From Phycisphaerae bacterium (lineage in GTDB: Bacteria; Planctomycetota; Phycisphaerae; UBA1845), in assembly GCA_029260015.1 (NCBI GenBank), contig JAJDEB010000036.1:906554-970553 (forward strand): a stretch of DNA of 64,000 bases. The letters run 5' to 3'. The notes below the pieces were generated by a model that saw only the letters and a list, made by a program, of their open reading frames with translations, searched no databases and had not been told where the DNA came from. Of this stretch, positions 18,013 to 26,887 are shown piece after piece (positions within the stretch are counted from its first letter, which is position 1; each line of letters begins with the position of its first letter). A program made the position numbers and the translations under genes.

Positions 18013-18729
18013 ATGGCCGCCCACCGCTTCTATGTCCCTGGTCTGCACGCGGGAATCGTCGATCTTGCCCCAAACGAAGCCCATCACGCCCACTCAGTGA
18101 TGCGGCTTAATATTGGGGATGCGGTCGAACTTTTTGACGGGAAAGGGACCGTTGCAACGGGAACTATTCATTCGGTCGGCAAGCGAGAATGCGCGGTCGA
18201 AGTCCCTGACATCCAGTCCACCGACCGACCCAGTGCGAACCCGCTGACGCTGGCAATGGCGATGCCCAAAGCGCCGCGACAATCATTCCTGTTTGAGAAG
18301 TGTACCGAACTTGGCGTTGCCGCGATCCTGCCCGTGACGTTTGGCCGAAGCGTGGTCAAGATGTCGTCATCGGGAATAACCAAATGGCAGCGAACAATCA
18401 TCGAAGCAGGCAAGCAATGTCGCACCGCGTACCTGCCGGAAATCCTTGAACCCGTCAAGTTCAAGAAGGCGGCAGAGTCAATGGGTGATAATAAGATGCA
18501 CCTGGTCTGCGATCCGGCAGGGGCTGCAACGATTGCGGACCAGATCGAAGAACTCAAGCCCAAGCAGGACTGCACCGTCTGGATTGGCCCCGAGGGTGGC
18601 ATGAAGAGTGAAGAAGTCGATCAACTTTCGGCGCAAGGTGCGATCTGTGTCAGCCTGGGCAGCAACATCTTGAGAATCGAAACAGCAGCCCTCGCCGTGG
18701 CTTCTGCATTTACGCTTCGTGGTCATTAA
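18013..18729 (+). CDS. rsmE: 16S rRNA (uracil-1498-N3)-methyltransferase
   Basis: SPOUT-class methyltransferase that uses S-adenosylmethionine to methylate U1498 of 16S rRNA in the assembled small subunit. From ATG 18013 the product is 238 residues, the usual RsmE length. The N-terminal PUA-like part starts with HRFYVPG and contains HHAHSVMRLNIGD. The SPOUT knot shows LFEKCTELGV, the IGPEGGM loop and LGSNILRIETAALA. ATG 18004 is three codons earlier and equally possible. The frame is open back to 17887, but that would overlap the divergent gene and adds non-homologous residues. Confidence 0.94.
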   Translation: MAAHRFYVPGLHAGIVDLAPNEAHHAHSVMRLNIGDAVELFDGKGTVATGTIHSVGKRECAVEVPDIQSTDRPSANPLTLAMAMPKAPRQSFLFEKCTELGVAAILPVTFGRSVVKMSSSGITKWQRTIIEAGKQCRTAYLPEILEPVKFKKAAESMGDNKMHLVCDPAGAATIADQIEELKPKQDCTVWIGPEGGMKSEEVDQLSAQGAICVSLGSNILRIETAALAVASAFTLRGH

Positions 18730-18806
18730 GAATAATCGAATTGAAACGTTAAACGCGGGTCGTACGCGCTGCCGAAAAACACAAGGCAAGGCGATTCGTA
18801 GGCAAT

Positions 18807-18835
18807 TTGGCAGATGCGGGCGGCTATGCTAGGAT
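18807..18835 (+). promoter_or_regulatory. Promoter of tRNA-Gln
   Basis: TTGGCA (18807-18812) and TAGGAT (18830-18835) are 17 bases apart, with five and four consensus matches. Transcription would start about 19 bases before the tRNA. TATGCT at 18825-18830 is an alternative -10 box. Confidence 0.5.
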
Positions 18836-18860
18836 TTAATCGCCGCACGAAAAACACACT

Positions 18861-18933
18861 TGGCCCGTGGTGCAATTGGTAGCACGCCTGACTCTGGATC
18901 AGGAGGTTCTAGGTTCGAGTCCTAGCGGGCCAG
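18861..18933 (+). tRNA. tRNA-Gln (anticodon CTG)
   Basis: A 73-base cloverleaf. Acceptor arms TGGCCCG and CGGGCCA pair perfectly, with discriminator G. The anticodon arm CCTGA/TCAGG closes the loop CTCTGGA, so the anticodon is CTG, reading CAG glutamine codons. The T arm contains GGTTCGAGTCC. CCA is not encoded. A strong terminator follows 9 bases later. Confidence 0.95.
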
Positions 18934-18942
18934 TTAACAAAA

Positions 18943-18986
18943 CGCCCCGTTCGCAGCTGGTAACTGTGAGCGGGGCGTCGTTTTTT
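18943..18986 (+). terminator. Rho-independent terminator of tRNA-Gln
   Basis: A 14-bp stem (18943-18956 with 18964-18977, allowing two G-T pairs) closes a 7-base loop CTGGTAA and is followed by TCG and six T. This is the clearest terminator in the window. Confidence 0.9.
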
Positions 18987-19049
18987 GATTGATTGTATTT
19001 GATTGATTGTCTTGACGCGCGCACAGGCGAGCGAGCTACAAGTCAGATC

Positions 19050-19556
19050 TCAGCTTGCGACCGGGCGGCGGACCCAACCCATGTAGTCGAGTTCGACGAG
19101 GCCGGCATCGACATTGCGCAACATGTTGACGGCTTGGGCACGGTGATGGGTCGAATGGATGAAACCCTGCAGCAGCATTTCGCCGAGGGTCGCCTCGAAT
19201 AATTCGCCCTTCGAGTCGCGGTACTTCTGGGCAACTTGCAAGTCTGCCTCAGTCAATCCGCCGATGAATTCGTCGCGCTCACTTCGCGCGTCTCCGATCC
19301 AACTTTGGACTTCTGATACCGGAATTGGATCGTTTTCGTTCGGCCATGGCGTTTCGACAACGCCTTTCCAGCGCGACAGCCATGCCGATTCGCCAGCCCA
19401 GATGTGCAGCAACGTTCTGCGAAGTGATCCCCGTCCCATCGGGAATTCGCGGTCGAGCGCTTCATCTGACAACGGTATAGCCGCATCGAAAACCATCTGA
19501 TTCGCAGCATCGTTGTAACCAAGAAGCGTGCGAACGCTGTCGATCGTCATGCCCAT
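19050..19556 (-). CDS. DinB-family (YfiT-like) putative metal-dependent protein
   Basis: A 168-residue four-helix-bundle protein of the DinB/YfiT superfamily, many of which bind a metal through three histidines and act in thiol transfer or stress responses. Likely ligands are the His in LLHIWAGES and the two in FIHSTHHRAQ. The exact reaction is unknown. ATG 19556 is chosen because GGAGA lies 5-6 bases upstream and because earlier starts in the open frame would run into the gene before it. It is the last gene of the minus-strand run from tdh through kbl and the GlcG-like gene, 37 bases after that gene. Confidence 0.85.
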   Translation of the reverse strand: MGMTIDSVRTLLGYNDAANQMVFDAAIPLSDEALDREFPMGRGSLRRTLLHIWAGESAWLSRWKGVVETPWPNENDPIPVSEVQSWIGDARSERDEFIGGLTEADLQVAQKYRDSKGELFEATLGEMLLQGFIHSTHHRAQAVNMLRNVDAGLVELDYMGWVRRPVAS

Positions 19557-19593
19557 GCGTGTCTCCATTCGCAATTTGGTTGAATCACCAGCC

Positions 19594-19998
19594 TTACTTG
19601 ACGGCAGCCGCCCCAGCTTCTGCGACCGCGTGGTCATTCTCAACCGCGTCGCCCGAAACGCCGATCGCCCCGATGATGGTACCACTGCTGTTCTTGATCG
19701 GCACGCCACCGGGAAACGAAATCAATCCGCCGTTGGAGTGTTCGATGTTGTAGAGCGACCCACCCGGTTGCGACAGCCTACCGATGTCACCGGAATTCAT
19801 GTCGAAAAATCGGGCGGTTTTGGCTTTCTTCATGGCGATGTCGATCGAACCCAACCAGGCATTGTCCATCCGCGCGAATGCTTTCAAGTTCGCACCGGCA
19901 TCGACGATCGCGATGTTCATCTTCACACCGATTTGCTTTGATTTTTCAAGGGCAGCCGCCACCGCATCCTGCGCCTGTGACAAGGTCATGTCGTTCAT
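19594..19998 (-). CDS. GlcG/HbpS-family protein
   Basis: A 134-residue member of the GlcG/HbpS (DUF336) family, small proteins found beside glycolate or other catabolic genes, some of which bind haem. The family fold is shown by [37 protein letters not shown] and the C-terminal [20 protein letters not shown] followed by [13 protein letters not shown] lies 9 bases before the ATG. It starts 41 bases after kbl in the same direction, so it is probably made together with the threonine degradation enzymes. Its ligand here is unknown. Confidence 0.9.
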   Translation of the reverse strand: MNDMTLSQAQDAVAAALEKSKQIGVKMNIAIVDAGANLKAFARMDNAWLGSIDIAMKKAKTARFFDMNSGDIGRLSQPGGSLYNIEHSNGGLISFPGGVPIKNSSGTIIGAIGVSGDAVENDHAVAEAGAAAVK

Positions 19999-20039
19999 TT
20001 TTTCAATTCCTTCTTGTGTTCATCACATGAACATTCTTG

Positions 20040-21281
20040 TTATTCGCCGTACTTGGCGATGATCTCGTCCCGCGACTGATGCAGGATGCCGTACTTTTCA
20101 CCCACTTCTGTAAATGCAGCAACCGCACGATCAATGTGATCGATTTCATGACCCGCAGAAAGCTGCACGCGAATGCGGGCTTCACCCTTGGGCACGACCG
20201 GAAAGAAGAATCCGATCACATAGATTCCCTTATCATACAGATCGCTCGCAAATTTCTGCGCCAACGGCGCATTGTAAAGCATGATGGGAACGATTGGATG
20301 TTCGCCCGGTTTGATGTCGAAGCCAGCCGCCATCATTTTTTCACGAAACCGTTTGGTGTTCGATTCTAACTTGTCGCGCAGTTCGGTCGATTCTTCGAGG
20401 ATGTCCAACACCTTGAGCGATGCGGCTGCGATGGGCGGTGCCAGCGTATTGCTGAACAAATAGGGCCGCGAACGCTGCCGCAGCAAATCGATAATCTCCT
20501 GCCTTCCGCTGGTGAATCCGCCCGACGCGCCGCCGAGCGCTTTGCCCAACGTGCCCGTAATAATGTCCACCCGTCCTTGCACCCCGCAGTGTTCAATCGC
20601 ACCGCGCCCGGTCTTACCGAGGAACCCCGTGCAGTGGCATTCGTCAGTCATCACCAGCGCGTTGAACCGATCCGCGAGATCACAGATTTCGTCAAGCTTG
20701 GCGATGTCGCCGTCCATGCTGAATGCGCCGTCGGTAACGATCAGTCGATAGCGGGATGATTGCGTGTCAGCCAGTTTGCTTTCGAGATCGGCCATGTCGG
20801 CGTGTTTGAAAATGTGGCGCTTTGCTCTGCACAACCGCACGCCGTCGATGATGCTGGCATGGTTGAGTTGATCGGTCAGGATGGCGTCTTTGTCATTGAG
20901 CAGCGGTTCGAACACGCCGCCATTCGCATCAAAGCATGCTGCGTACAAAATCGTGTCGTCAGTTCCTAAGAAAGCAGCGATTCGCTTTTCCAACTCGCGA
21001 TGAATGTCCTGCGTTCCGCAAATAAATCGCACACTGCTCATTCCAAAACCGTGAGTCTTAAGAGCTGCCGCTGCGGCTTCGATGACTTTCGGATGGCTTG
21101 ATAAACCGAGGTAGTTGTTCGCGCAGAAATTCAGAACATCCTGGGGATCGTTGGCCTCTGGAAACGCCACGCGGATGTTTGCGGCTTGCGGGGATTGAAT
21201 CACCCGTTCCTGTTTGAACAAACCGGCATCGCGAATGCCCGACAATTCCTGTTGTAACGCTTCCTGCATCGCCCCGTACAT
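20040..21281 (-). CDS. kbl: Glycine C-acetyltransferase (2-amino-3-ketobutyrate CoA ligase)
   Basis: Pyridoxal-phosphate enzyme that splits 2-amino-3-ketobutyrate with CoA into glycine and acetyl-CoA, the second step of threonine breakdown after Tdh. The 413-residue product is of normal length (about 400). Lys247 in [10 protein letters not shown] should carry PLP; His141 (NHAS), Asp213 and His216 (TDECHCTGF) are the usual cofactor contacts. The alpha-oxoamine synthase relatives KBL, BioF and HemA share this fold, but the position next to tdh makes Kbl the best choice. AGGGGAG precedes the ATG by 6-7 bases. tdh lies 53 bases upstream. Confidence 0.96.
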   Translation of the reverse strand: MYGAMQEALQQELSGIRDAGLFKQERVIQSPQAANIRVAFPEANDPQDVLNFCANNYLGLSSHPKVIEAAAAALKTHGFGMSSVRFICGTQDIHRELEKRIAAFLGTDDTILYAACFDANGGVFEPLLNDKDAILTDQLNHASIIDGVRLCRAKRHIFKHADMADLESKLADTQSSRYRLIVTDGAFSMDGDIAKLDEICDLADRFNALVMTDECHCTGFLGKTGRGAIEHCGVQGRVDIITGTLGKALGGASGGFTSGRQEIIDLLRQRSRPYLFSNTLAPPIAAASLKVLDILEESTELRDKLESNTKRFREKMMAAGFDIKPGEHPIVPIMLYNAPLAQKFASDLYDKGIYVIGFFFPVVPKGEARIRVQLSAGHEIDHIDRAVAAFTEVGEKYGILHQSRDEIIAKYGE

Positions 21282-21334
21282 GGCGTCGCTCCCCTATTAT
21301 GATTGATGTATTCGGACGAACCGAAATGAACAGG

Positions 21335-22468
21335 TTATCGATGTTGAACCGTACCGTGGTCCGCCGCATCTTCCGGAACGCGCCATGTCGATGCAACTTT
21401 GGGAGCACGCGGTTCTTGAATCTCCGGAATAAGAACCAACTTACACGCATCGCCACGGGCCAATATTTCCATCGCGTCGTTGATCTCATCGAACTTGACC
21501 GTCTTGCTAATCAACGGTTCCAAATCGACAACCTTGTTGGCGAGAAGCCAGCGGGTTTTGAACCACGTCTCGAATATCCGGCGGCCATTAAGGGCGGTCA
21601 CGTTTAGATTCTTGAAAATCATATTCTCCGCGATGTCGATTTCCACCGGGTCGGCAGGTATGCCAAAGAGCACAACCTTGCCGCCATGTCTCGCAGCGCG
21701 AAACGCGGTGTTGATCGCAATCGGTGAGCCGCTCATCTCGAGTACAACATCGATGCCCAATCCTTGGTTCGCTTCGGTCAGACGATCGACAACATCTCCG
21801 CCTTTGGTGGGATTGAATACTTCCGTCGCCCCCATCGTCTTGGCCAACTGAAGCCTGTTGTCGTTAATGTCTGTTGCATAGACATATGACGCGCCGCTCG
21901 CTCGGGCGATGCCGACGCTGAACAAACCGATGGGACCACAACCGAGTATCGCGACGCTCTTACCAGTGATGTCCTGATCGAGCGTTGCAAACACCGCGTT
22001 GCCAAATGGTTCTTGAATCGCGGCGATCTCCGGGCTGATCTTCTCGCGATCGTTGTGCCAGATGACTTTTTCTGGGATGGCCACATACTCGGCAAAGGCT
22101 CCATCGATATCGACACCGAGAATGCGCGTTCGCGGGCAAAGGTGGGCCTGCCCGGTGCGACATTGATAGCACATGCCACAGGTGATATGCGACTCTGCAG
22201 AAATGAAATCCCCTACTCGCCCGTGCTCGACCTGCGAACCGACTTCAACGATCGTTCCGGAAAACTCATGACCGAGGGTCAAAGGTGGTTTGATTCGTTT
22301 GCGACTCCACGCATCCCAATTCCAGATGTGCAGGTCGGTCCCGCAAATGCCAGCTGCTTCGACTTCGACCAAGACTTCGTCGGATTGGATCGACGGAATG
22401 GGTACGTCTTCAACCGAAAGACCGCGCTCGCTTTTGGTCTTGCGGACGGCCCGCATCATTTTCGGCAT
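21335..22468 (-). CDS. tdh: L-threonine 3-dehydrogenase
   Basis: Zinc-dependent medium-chain dehydrogenase that oxidises threonine with NAD+ to 2-amino-3-ketobutyrate. The 377-residue product has the catalytic-zinc residues Cys42 (GICGTDLH) and His67-Glu68 (LGHEF), the structural-zinc cysteines 97, 100, 103 and 111, and a Rossmann loop GCGPIGLFSVG. GxxP-type NAD specificity is supported by ATDINDNRL. It is about 30 residues longer than E. coli Tdh, with an extra C-terminal tail after the last helix. GGGGGAAGG lies 5 bases before the ATG. Pairing with kbl makes the pathway assignment firm. Confidence 0.96.
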   Translation of the reverse strand: MPKMMRAVRKTKSERGLSVEDVPIPSIQSDEVLVEVEAAGICGTDLHIWNWDAWSRKRIKPPLTLGHEFSGTIVEVGSQVEHGRVGDFISAESHITCGMCYQCRTGQAHLCPRTRILGVDIDGAFAEYVAIPEKVIWHNDREKISPEIAAIQEPFGNAVFATLDQDITGKSVAILGCGPIGLFSVGIARASGASYVYATDINDNRLQLAKTMGATEVFNPTKGGDVVDRLTEANQGLGIDVVLEMSGSPIAINTAFRAARHGGKVVLFGIPADPVEIDIAENMIFKNLNVTALNGRRIFETWFKTRWLLANKVVDLEPLISKTVKFDEINDAMEILARGDACKLVLIPEIQEPRAPKVASTWRVPEDAADHGTVQHR

Positions 22469-22516
22469 CTTTGCCTTCCCCCAGAGAATTCAACCAGTGA
22501 GTTCAAATGAAGCACC

Positions 22517-23341
22517 TTATTCGCCGGCTGGGGCGGGGTGCTTCGGCTCATTGGTCTTATGATAACCGTCTGTTTCTTTTGGTAAAACAAACGCGCTATC
22601 GGGCAAATCGAGATTGATGCTTTTTTCGGTGAGGTCTTCGAAATCGGCGACCTTCATGTTGGTCTGAGTTGCGTCTTCAACCAATATCCGAAGGGGCAGA
22701 TTCAAGGTCCGGGAGACGTAATAGTCGAGTCGGCCATAATCGCGAACCAGCGCCGAATCAGGTTTGGGTTTGCAAAGCAGATGATCGCAGCCCTCCGGAT
22801 CGCCCGGTTGAGGTGGAATCAATTTCACTTGAAAGTTCTTTAGGATTTGCTCCTTCTTTTGACCGAACGGCATTGGGAAGGGCGCTTTGTCGAGGTCGAA
22901 GAAGTCGGCGGATTCACCCGGCTCGAGGATCTCTCGATCGATGCGGTTTTCGCTCTTGCTGTTGGCTTCGATCAGCCAGCGGTCACGAAACAGATACCAA
23001 ACCTTGTGCTTGAGCAGCGTGTCGTCGGCGACCATTTTGTCGAATGATACGAGAAACATTGGGTGCGGTTCAGACCGTTTGAACTGAATGCTGCCATGCC
23101 GCGTGGTTTCTGTCAGGTTCAAATTGTCGATGGTCTTGAACTTGACGCGGCAGCGGATCGCATGAATATCCTTGCCCGCTTGCTCGAGGCGTTCGAGAAT
23201 CGCCACGACATCCGGTGGTGTTGATTTCTCTTGTGTGATGACGACGTTATTCGGATTTTGCTGCGCCGATGCGACGGCTGGGGTGAGCATGACCATAACC
23301 GCAGCAGCCGTACACATGCCTGAGATAACTCGATTGAACAT
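22517..23341 (-). CDS. Secreted LolA-like / DUF1571-type protein
   Basis: A 274-residue exported protein. It has a signal peptide (about residues 1-26, cleavage after ASA) and then a region that reads as a LolA/LppX-like half-barrel: repeated segments on cellular substrates such as IQFKRSEPHPMFLVSF, KVWYLFRDRWLIEANSK and RTLNLPLRILVEDAT. It would act in the periplasm, perhaps binding a lipid or reporting envelope state, but no ligand can be named. The C-terminus is Pro- and Glu-rich. CGGAG lies about 6 bases before the ATG. tdh starts 48 bases after the stop, so both could share a transcript. Confidence 0.7.
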   Translation of the reverse strand: MFNRVISGMCTAAAVMVMLTPAVASAQQNPNNVVITQEKSTPPDVVAILERLEQAGKDIHAIRCRVKFKTIDNLNLTETTRHGSIQFKRSEPHPMFLVSFDKMVADDTLLKHKVWYLFRDRWLIEANSKSENRIDREILEPGESADFFDLDKAPFPMPFGQKKEQILKNFQVKLIPPQPGDPEGCDHLLCKPKPDSALVRDYGRLDYYVSRTLNLPLRILVEDATQTNMKVADFEDLTEKSINLDLPDSAFVLPKETDGYHKTNEPKHPAPAGE

Positions 23342-23625
23342 TAAGACTCCGTTTCGTTTGTTCGTTTGAGCACTTTGTGAATGACGATTCGCGCCACAGT
23401 GGCTTTTATTTCATTCTTTGTTGTTGGGCAAGTAATGGAAAACCCGGTGCCCCCGTCACTTCATACCGCCTTGGATGATCGAGAGTCGCGGCCACTCGCA
23501 AGTGTCTGCTAGGCAACATCTTAAACACTCATGTAACAAACACGATACCGAGCCCTCGACATAACCGAGTCAGCCCGACGCCAATATTTGGAATTGTTTT
23601 CGAGCGGCGTGCAATAAAGGAGAAA

Positions 23626-23657
23626 GCACCCGACATCGTTTTGAAGATGCCGGGTGC
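23626..23657 (-). terminator. 12-bp hairpin, probable minus-strand terminator
   Basis: GCACCCGACATC (23626-23637) pairs with GATGCCGGGTGC (23646-23657) with one A-C mismatch and an 8-base loop. Read on the minus strand, the stem is followed by TTTCTCCTTTATT, so it could stop transcripts arriving from lpxA about 500 bases away. On the plus strand no T run follows. Confidence 0.4.
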
Positions 23658-23701
23658 CTTCCGGAGGGGAAAGAAGCATCGATAGCTTCGTAGCTTTTTA
23701 G

Positions 23702-23848
23702 ATGAACGCCGCTAAGCAAACTGACGAAATCGTGGCCGATGATTTAACGGTCCGCCAAGAGCTACGCCCAACCGTAAACAGCAACTTCAAGTCGCACACC
23801 AACTCACGACTCGGACGCAAACGCGCCACCGATCGAAACGCAACTTAA
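23702..23848 (+). CDS. Possible small ORF, 48 residues
   Basis: An ATG frame of 48 codons ending in TAA encodes a hydrophilic peptide with an acidic start and a basic end (KSHTNSRLGRKRATDRN). No good ribosome binding site is close to the ATG; GGAGGGG lies 34 bases upstream. It may be chance. Ribosome profiling or conservation in relatives would decide. Confidence 0.15.
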   Translation: MNAAKQTDEIVADDLTVRQELRPTVNSNFKSHTNSRLGRKRATDRNAT

Positions 23849-24166
23849 TTTTTTAAAATACAGAACTGCCAGAGATGCAAGAGTTCTTCATACCGACCGG
23901 GCACATCCTACTGTTGGGCGCGCACTTGGCAATCAAAAACTCGTGAGAAAATTGAAACGAAGCGTAATTGTTGGCATCGTTCAAAGAATTGATATCAGGA
24001 CTATGGATAATTTCCCCCTGTCACTTTGGCGAAACAGACAAGGGAGGGTTAATCAGTGAATGAACTTCGCAGCACAACCTAGCTAGATTCTCATTCATTT
24101 GGTTAGCTGCGCGGTTTATGAACACGTTGTCGTTCTATTCGGTACAACACAGGGACCTTGGATAGG

Positions 24167-24973
24167 TCAATCGGATTTGCCGGCGCTCTCGACCAATTTA
24201 CCACGACGACTTGCGCCGATGCCGCGCTTGCTGTCGGCAAGAATGAATTGCAAGAAACGTTCGCCTGCTTTTGTTTTTGTGGAACCGACCAGTTCCTGTG
24301 CTGCTCTTCGAAGATTTGCACTTTCGCGAAACACCCTTCGATGGAGATGGCGCACTTCATCAATCGATTCACGATCAAAACCGCCGCGCCGCATCCCGAC
24401 CCGATTGACGCCATGACAATAGCAACGATCAGAATATGTCAAGAATGGCACAGCGTCGCGCGTCATCAACGTCGCGCCGCTGATCATGGTGTACTCACCG
24501 ATCCGACCGAATTGCTGAACCATCGCCGCCCCACCGAGAACGGCGTGGTGACAGATCGTGACATGGCCAGCAAGCAGCACGCCACTCGACATGGTGACGT
24601 GATCTTCAATCGTGCAATCGTGCGCGACGTGCGAGTTGGACATCAGCATGCAGTCGCTTCCAATCTGTGTAACCGACCCTTCGGCGGTACCCCTGTGCAC
24701 GGTCACGCCTTCGCGGATCGTCGTTCGATCACCGATTCGGCAAATGCTCGTCGCTCCGTCGTAGCTGAGGTCCTGAGGCGGACCACCGACGCACGCAAAT
24801 GGATGGATCACGCATTCGCGCCCGATGTCGGTGTGGCCTTCGATGTGGGCATGACTGCAAACCCGTGTGCCTGCACCTATTCGAACGGGTCCATCGATGA
24901 CAGCGTATGGCCCGACTTCAACGTCGTCGGCTAGGTTGGCGTGTTTGTCAATAACGGCGGTTGGATGAATCAT
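24167..24973 (-). CDS. lpxA: Acyl-ACP--UDP-N-acetylglucosamine O-acyltransferase
   Basis: First enzyme of lipid A synthesis, a trimeric cytoplasmic left-handed beta helix that puts a hydroxyacyl chain on UDP-GlcNAc. The 268-residue product has hexapeptide repeats from residue 1 to about 190, and the motif NSHVAHDC gives His118 as the likely catalytic base (matching E. coli His125), with His115 and Asp119 next to it. The C-terminal helical part completes the length expected for LpxA. No other lpx gene is adjacent; fabZ, lpxD and lpxB are absent here. The start at MIHPTAVID is the family start. Confidence 0.94.
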   Translation of the reverse strand: MIHPTAVIDKHANLADDVEVGPYAVIDGPVRIGAGTRVCSHAHIEGHTDIGRECVIHPFACVGGPPQDLSYDGATSICRIGDRTTIREGVTVHRGTAEGSVTQIGSDCMLMSNSHVAHDCTIEDHVTMSSGVLLAGHVTICHHAVLGGAAMVQQFGRIGEYTMISGATLMTRDAVPFLTYSDRCYCHGVNRVGMRRGGFDRESIDEVRHLHRRVFRESANLRRAAQELVGSTKTKAGERFLQFILADSKRGIGASRRGKLVESAGKSD

Positions 24974-25581
24974 CGAGTCGTTTCCGATTTCGCTTTGGTC
25001 TACTCAGAAGCCCGGGTCGTTACGACACCAAGTCATTTCGGCGCGGCCCAATCGTTCCACGCTCAACCGACATTTTACGCGATTCGCCGCCGTAGGCGAG
25101 CGTGTCGGAAAACCCCGAGATTCCCAGAACTGAAACGCTGCATTTAGGTTTGAGGGTCACTTGCCCTCCGATGCTTAAGAAACAATTACGACACATTCGC
25201 GGTCAAATGCGACTTGATAGCCGCGCGATCTCAGTTGCCAAACCACAATCTGCCAGCCAATGGCAAGGAATCACAAGCGATAGTGCGCGCGGGCTGGGCC
25301 AGCCGTCAACGTCCCGGTGTTCTTTGTCACAGGTTCCAAACACCCCTCTATCAGCGTTCACAGCCGTTATTTTGACACTTCCGCTTGACTTTGCACGCTG
25401 AGCTTCCGATACTACTAACGTGTAGTGTAGTCCATCCGACTGCAAACGGGGTAGGTATGCGCCCCGTACTTGCGTGCGTCAATCTTAAATCAATGAAAAA
25501 TAAGCGATAAACGTTCTCGATAATCGTGTCGGCTGGTCTGGCATACGCATCGGGTTCATCAATGTCTGGAGGACATTAAGA
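24974..25581. other. 608-base region upstream of the pseudopilin genes
   Basis: No gene is seen between the divergent lpxA and the first pseudopilin. The region holds the promoter candidate at 25384-25413 and a roughly 170-base AT-rich leader before the pseudopilin ATG, which is preceded by GGAGG at 25568-25572. Such a long leader could carry regulation, but no defined element was recognised. Confidence 0.5.
25384..25413 (+). promoter_or_regulatory. Candidate promoter for the tandem pseudopilins
   Basis: TTGACT (25384-25389) and GATACT (25408-25413) are 18 bases apart. A perfect TTGACA at 25372-25377 lies just upstream but has no matching -10 box. Transcription would begin near 25420 with a leader of about 160 bases. 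Confidence 0.35.
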
Positions 25582-26649
25582 ATGAAAAACAGAAATGAAT
25601 TGCATCGCAAGAGTCGCGGTGGCTTTACGCTGGTTGAATTGTTGGTCGTTGTGTCAATTATTGCGCTGCTTATCTCGATTCTCCTGCCTTCGTTGAGCAG
25701 AGCCCGTCAGCAAGCCAAACAAGTAGCTTGCCTCGCCAATATCCGCGGAATTGCTCAAGCCGCAAACACCTATGCCGCCGACGACCCACAAGAGAAGATT
25801 ATTCCGATCTCAGAAGGCGACGCAAATAACCCACAACGACACTTGGCGTTCGCGGGTTTCGGCGGAAAGAGTGGCAGGGGCGCGACCGGTCTCGCCAACA
25901 ATTCGAATTGGAGTGGGAATAAAGGCATCGGAGCTTTTCACCGTCCGCTGAATCATGTGCTTTACAAGACCGGTATTGACCTCCCCCCGATCACATTCGG
26001 CACCACGCGCAATTGGGAAGTGGACGCCAAGCTGCGGCTGGATAACTATAAGTGCCCATCTGACAAAGGGTTTAGCGGCTATCATTTCAGAGGATGGAGA
26101 GATTCTAAGCTCTCCGGTTACGACTACTTCGGCACGTCATATTTTGTGAATCCACTTTTCGTCGGGACACAGGGGGCAGCTTTCGCGAGTTCAAACTCCA
26201 TGTATCAGCGACCACTTTCGCGAACGCCAAATCCGACCAACACTGTTTTGTTCAATGAAGCCGCAGCTCGGTTTGCCTTTTTTGCGAATAATCTCGACGA
26301 GTACGACCAATCAGATTCCGGGTGCGGGTGGCCATTTACTCACGGCGACTACATCGCCAAGGGATTCCACAAGAGAGACTTCCAGTTCAACGTTGCATTT
26401 GGTGACGGTCATGCTTCATTTATCAAGATCAAAGGGTACGGACTGGTTGATTTCAGCCTGAACAGCATGCCGCCTGGTTGCACTGGACAGACATCGTGTC
26501 AGTGCATTTTTGTTCGCGGTTTGGGTTGGCAGCTTGACACTCTGCCTGCCGAGACTCTGGACACCACCAAGGAGTGGGCCGGAAACTCCTCAACGGGAAT
26601 TTCTCAATCTGGTGGTGTTGGAAACGAATTTGCAATCGAGAATTTCTAG
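25582..26649 (+). CDS. Type II secretion/pilin-like prepilin, first of a tandem pair
   Basis: A 355-residue prepilin-type protein. A short basic leader ends at [18 protein letters not shown] (from residue 13), the site cut and methylated by prepilin peptidase, with Glu at position 5 of the mature protein; the following helix anchors it in the membrane and packs pilus-like fibres. The large C-terminal domain of about 300 residues is far longer than a normal major pilin and contains [11 protein letters not shown], like the DG motif of planctomycete DUF1559-type pseudopilins, and cysteines near the end. Its paralogue lies 238 bases downstream. No secretion ATPase, inner-membrane platform or peptidase gene is nearby. 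Confidence 0.85.
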   Translation: MKNRNELHRKSRGGFTLVELLVVVSIIALLISILLPSLSRARQQAKQVACLANIRGIAQAANTYAADDPQEKIIPISEGDANNPQRHLAFAGFGGKSGRGATGLANNSNWSGNKGIGAFHRPLNHVLYKTGIDLPPITFGTTRNWEVDAKLRLDNYKCPSDKGFSGYHFRGWRDSKLSGYDYFGTSYFVNPLFVGTQGAAFASSNSMYQRPLSRTPNPTNTVLFNEAAARFAFFANNLDEYDQSDSGCGWPFTHGDYIAKGFHKRDFQFNVAFGDGHASFIKIKGYGLVDFSLNSMPPGCTGQTSCQCIFVRGLGWQLDTLPAETLDTTKEWAGNSSTGISQSGGVGNEFAIENF

Positions 26650-26707
26650 CATCGATTGCTACTCGGCTGGGCGTTGAATGCTCCAGATGAGAATTCTAGA
26701 ATTTGAT

Positions 26708-26744
26708 GGCTGGCTCGCATAATCGCGGGCCAGCCGTTATTCGT
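26708..26744 (+). terminator. 11-bp hairpin between the two pseudopilin genes
   Basis: GGCTGGCTCGC (26708-26718) pairs with GCGGGCCAGCC (26725-26735), with one G-T pair and a 6-base loop. GTTATTCGT follows, a weak T tract. It lies 58 bases after the first pseudopilin stop and may reduce read-through into the second gene. Confidence 0.5.
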
Positions 26745-26887
26745 AATGGCATCGATCCCGATTGGATCGACCGAAGGTCGGGATGCACGCTCAATCGTTT
26801 TGAGTTGGAATTTTTCGATCGATCAAGAATCAGCGTGATTCAGGAATCGATTCAATGTCAAAGGAATTGTCGTAGAGAGATCACCCG

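Larger units (their letters stand above)
23342..24166. other. 825-base gene-poor region
   Basis: The region between the LolA-like gene and lpxA has no long frame with coding character. It holds a strong hairpin (23626-23657) and one small open frame on the plus strand (23702-23848), both listed separately. The rest is moderately AT-rich with no recognised element. The lpxA transcript would run into it from the right. Confidence 0.6.

Noticed and set aside
24158..24934. Plus-strand open frame of 258 codons opposite lpxA
   Set aside because: LpxA has clear hexapeptide repeats and the catalytic His, so the antisense frame is an artefact.
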